14,183 nucleotides of DNA, from positions 1 to 14,183 of the forward strand of contig CALBZE010000046.1 in assembly GCA_937889645.1 (NCBI GenBank), read 5' to 3'. Shown piece after piece: positions 13,959 through 14,183 of this stretch. Made by a program: the position numbers and the translations under genes. How positions within the stretch are numbered: the stretch's first letter is position 1; every line of letters begins with the position of its first letter. The notes beneath the pieces are model-generated. The model was not told where the DNA came from. It ran no database searches and saw nothing but the letters and a program-made list of their open reading frames with translations. This DNA is from an uncultured bacterium (lineage in GTDB: Bacteria; Gemmatimonadota; Gemmatimonadetes; Longimicrobiales; RSA9).

Positions 13959-14183
13959 TACTTGTTTCCCAGCAGGTCCTTTAGCACCTGGAGGTTTAGG
14001 GCTTGATCAGCAACAATACGCTTGAGCCTGGCGTTTTCGTCCTCCAGCTGCTTCAGGCGGCGCGCCTCGGAGACATCCATGCCGCCGTACTTCTTACGCC
14101 AGCGGTAGAACGTGTTTGCGCTGATGCCGTGCCTGCGGCACAAATCACTCGTCTGGGCACCGGCATCGGACTCCGCCAGGATG
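13958..14183 (-). CDS. IS3-family transposase OrfA, N-terminus outside window
   Basis: Seventy-four C-terminal codons are present. They encode a helix-turn-helix (SDLCRRHGISANTFYRWRKK), the typical KYGGMDVSEARRLKQLEDE and a leucine-zipper-like helix (ENARLKRIVADQALNLQVLK) that mediates oligomerization. The protein ends in LLGNK. OrfA binds the element's terminal repeats and represses transposition unless fused to OrfB. The frame is open to the window edge, so its start is not visible. Confidence 0.9.
   Translation of the reverse strand, partial: ILAESDAGAQTSDLCRRHGISANTFYRWRKKYGGMDVSEARRLKQLEDENARLKRIVADQALNLQVLKDLLGNK
13964..13970 (-). promoter_or_regulatory. Candidate -1 frameshift heptamer GGGAAAC in the orfA-orfB overlap
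   Basis: Read on the minus strand in the orfA frame, the bases are G GGA AAC, a correctly phased X-XXY-YYZ slippery heptamer six bases before the orfA stop TAG. A -1 slip continues as CAA GTA GTG ACG and enters orfB. IS3 elements commonly make OrfAB this way, though usually on A-rich heptamers. The orfB GTG itself has only a weak SD. Confidence 0.5.

Larger units (their letters stand above)
13066..14183 (-). mobile_element. IS3-family insertion sequence, 5' end cut by the window
   Basis: The element contains orfA (partial) and orfB in the standard overlapping -1 arrangement, transcribed leftwards. Its downstream end is placed near 13066 by the likely terminal repeat. About 1.1 kb is visible of an expected 1.2-1.5 kb. 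The transposase genes look intact within the window, so the copy may be active. It is inserted just upstream of the barrel-protein gene. Confidence 0.85.

Overview
This window is very GC-rich by eye. It comes from a Gram-negative-type bacterium: it has a lipoprotein with a SPOR (peptidoglycan-binding) domain, a small secreted protein that looks like an outer-membrane barrel, the non-mevalonate isoprenoid enzyme IspG, and start sites with strong Shine-Dalgarno (SD) sequences. The overall style (GC3-rich codons, secreted proteins ending their signal peptides in LLAQ, occasional TTGACA-type promoters) would suit Gemmatimonadota or a similar high-GC phylum. That placement is an inference; no marker here settles it.

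Left block (1-3409, minus strand). Reading right to left: a large nicotinamidase-like cysteine hydrolase, ispG, a strong hairpin, an unrecognised acidic helical protein, a 43-residue membrane peptide, and a second hairpin at the window edge. Upstream of the hydrolase is a spacer with two blocks of 9-bp tandem repeats. It separates the hydrolase promoter from the divergent thiol peroxidase gene bcp (3830-4285, plus).

Middle (4286-7650). A 569-bp gap between converging gene ends carries no credible gene but several competing inverted repeats. Then comes a dipeptide epimerase of the enolase superfamily (minus). It is divergent from an Lrp/AsnC regulator that overlaps a DMT-family exporter gene (plus). 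The regulator has the best promoter in the window (TTGACA, 17 bp, TAAACT). The epimerase-Lrp-exporter trio could be one regulated amino-acid or dipeptide module.

Right block (7733-14183, minus strand). This is a codirectional run. From its 5' end it holds an IS3-family element cut by the window edge, a barrel-like protein, a secreted HExxH protein with a likely C-terminal frameshift, an AlkD-type DNA glycosylase, a DUF4287/DUF5655 protein, a nitroreductase, the SPOR lipoprotein, and an FAD subunit of the molybdenum-hydroxylase family. The FAD subunit carries the extra four-cysteine [4Fe-4S] loop known from 4-hydroxybenzoyl-CoA reductase, yet the two partner subunits are absent. The IS3 transposase frame runs past the element's end and stops in an ATGA overlap with the barrel gene, so the insertion has probably taken over expression of the downstream genes.

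No rRNA, tRNA or CRISPR array was seen. No complete defence or secretion system is visible. The most notable observations are the orphan iron-sulfur FAD subunit, the IS-host translational fusion, the repeat-filled divergent promoter region and the structured convergent gap.
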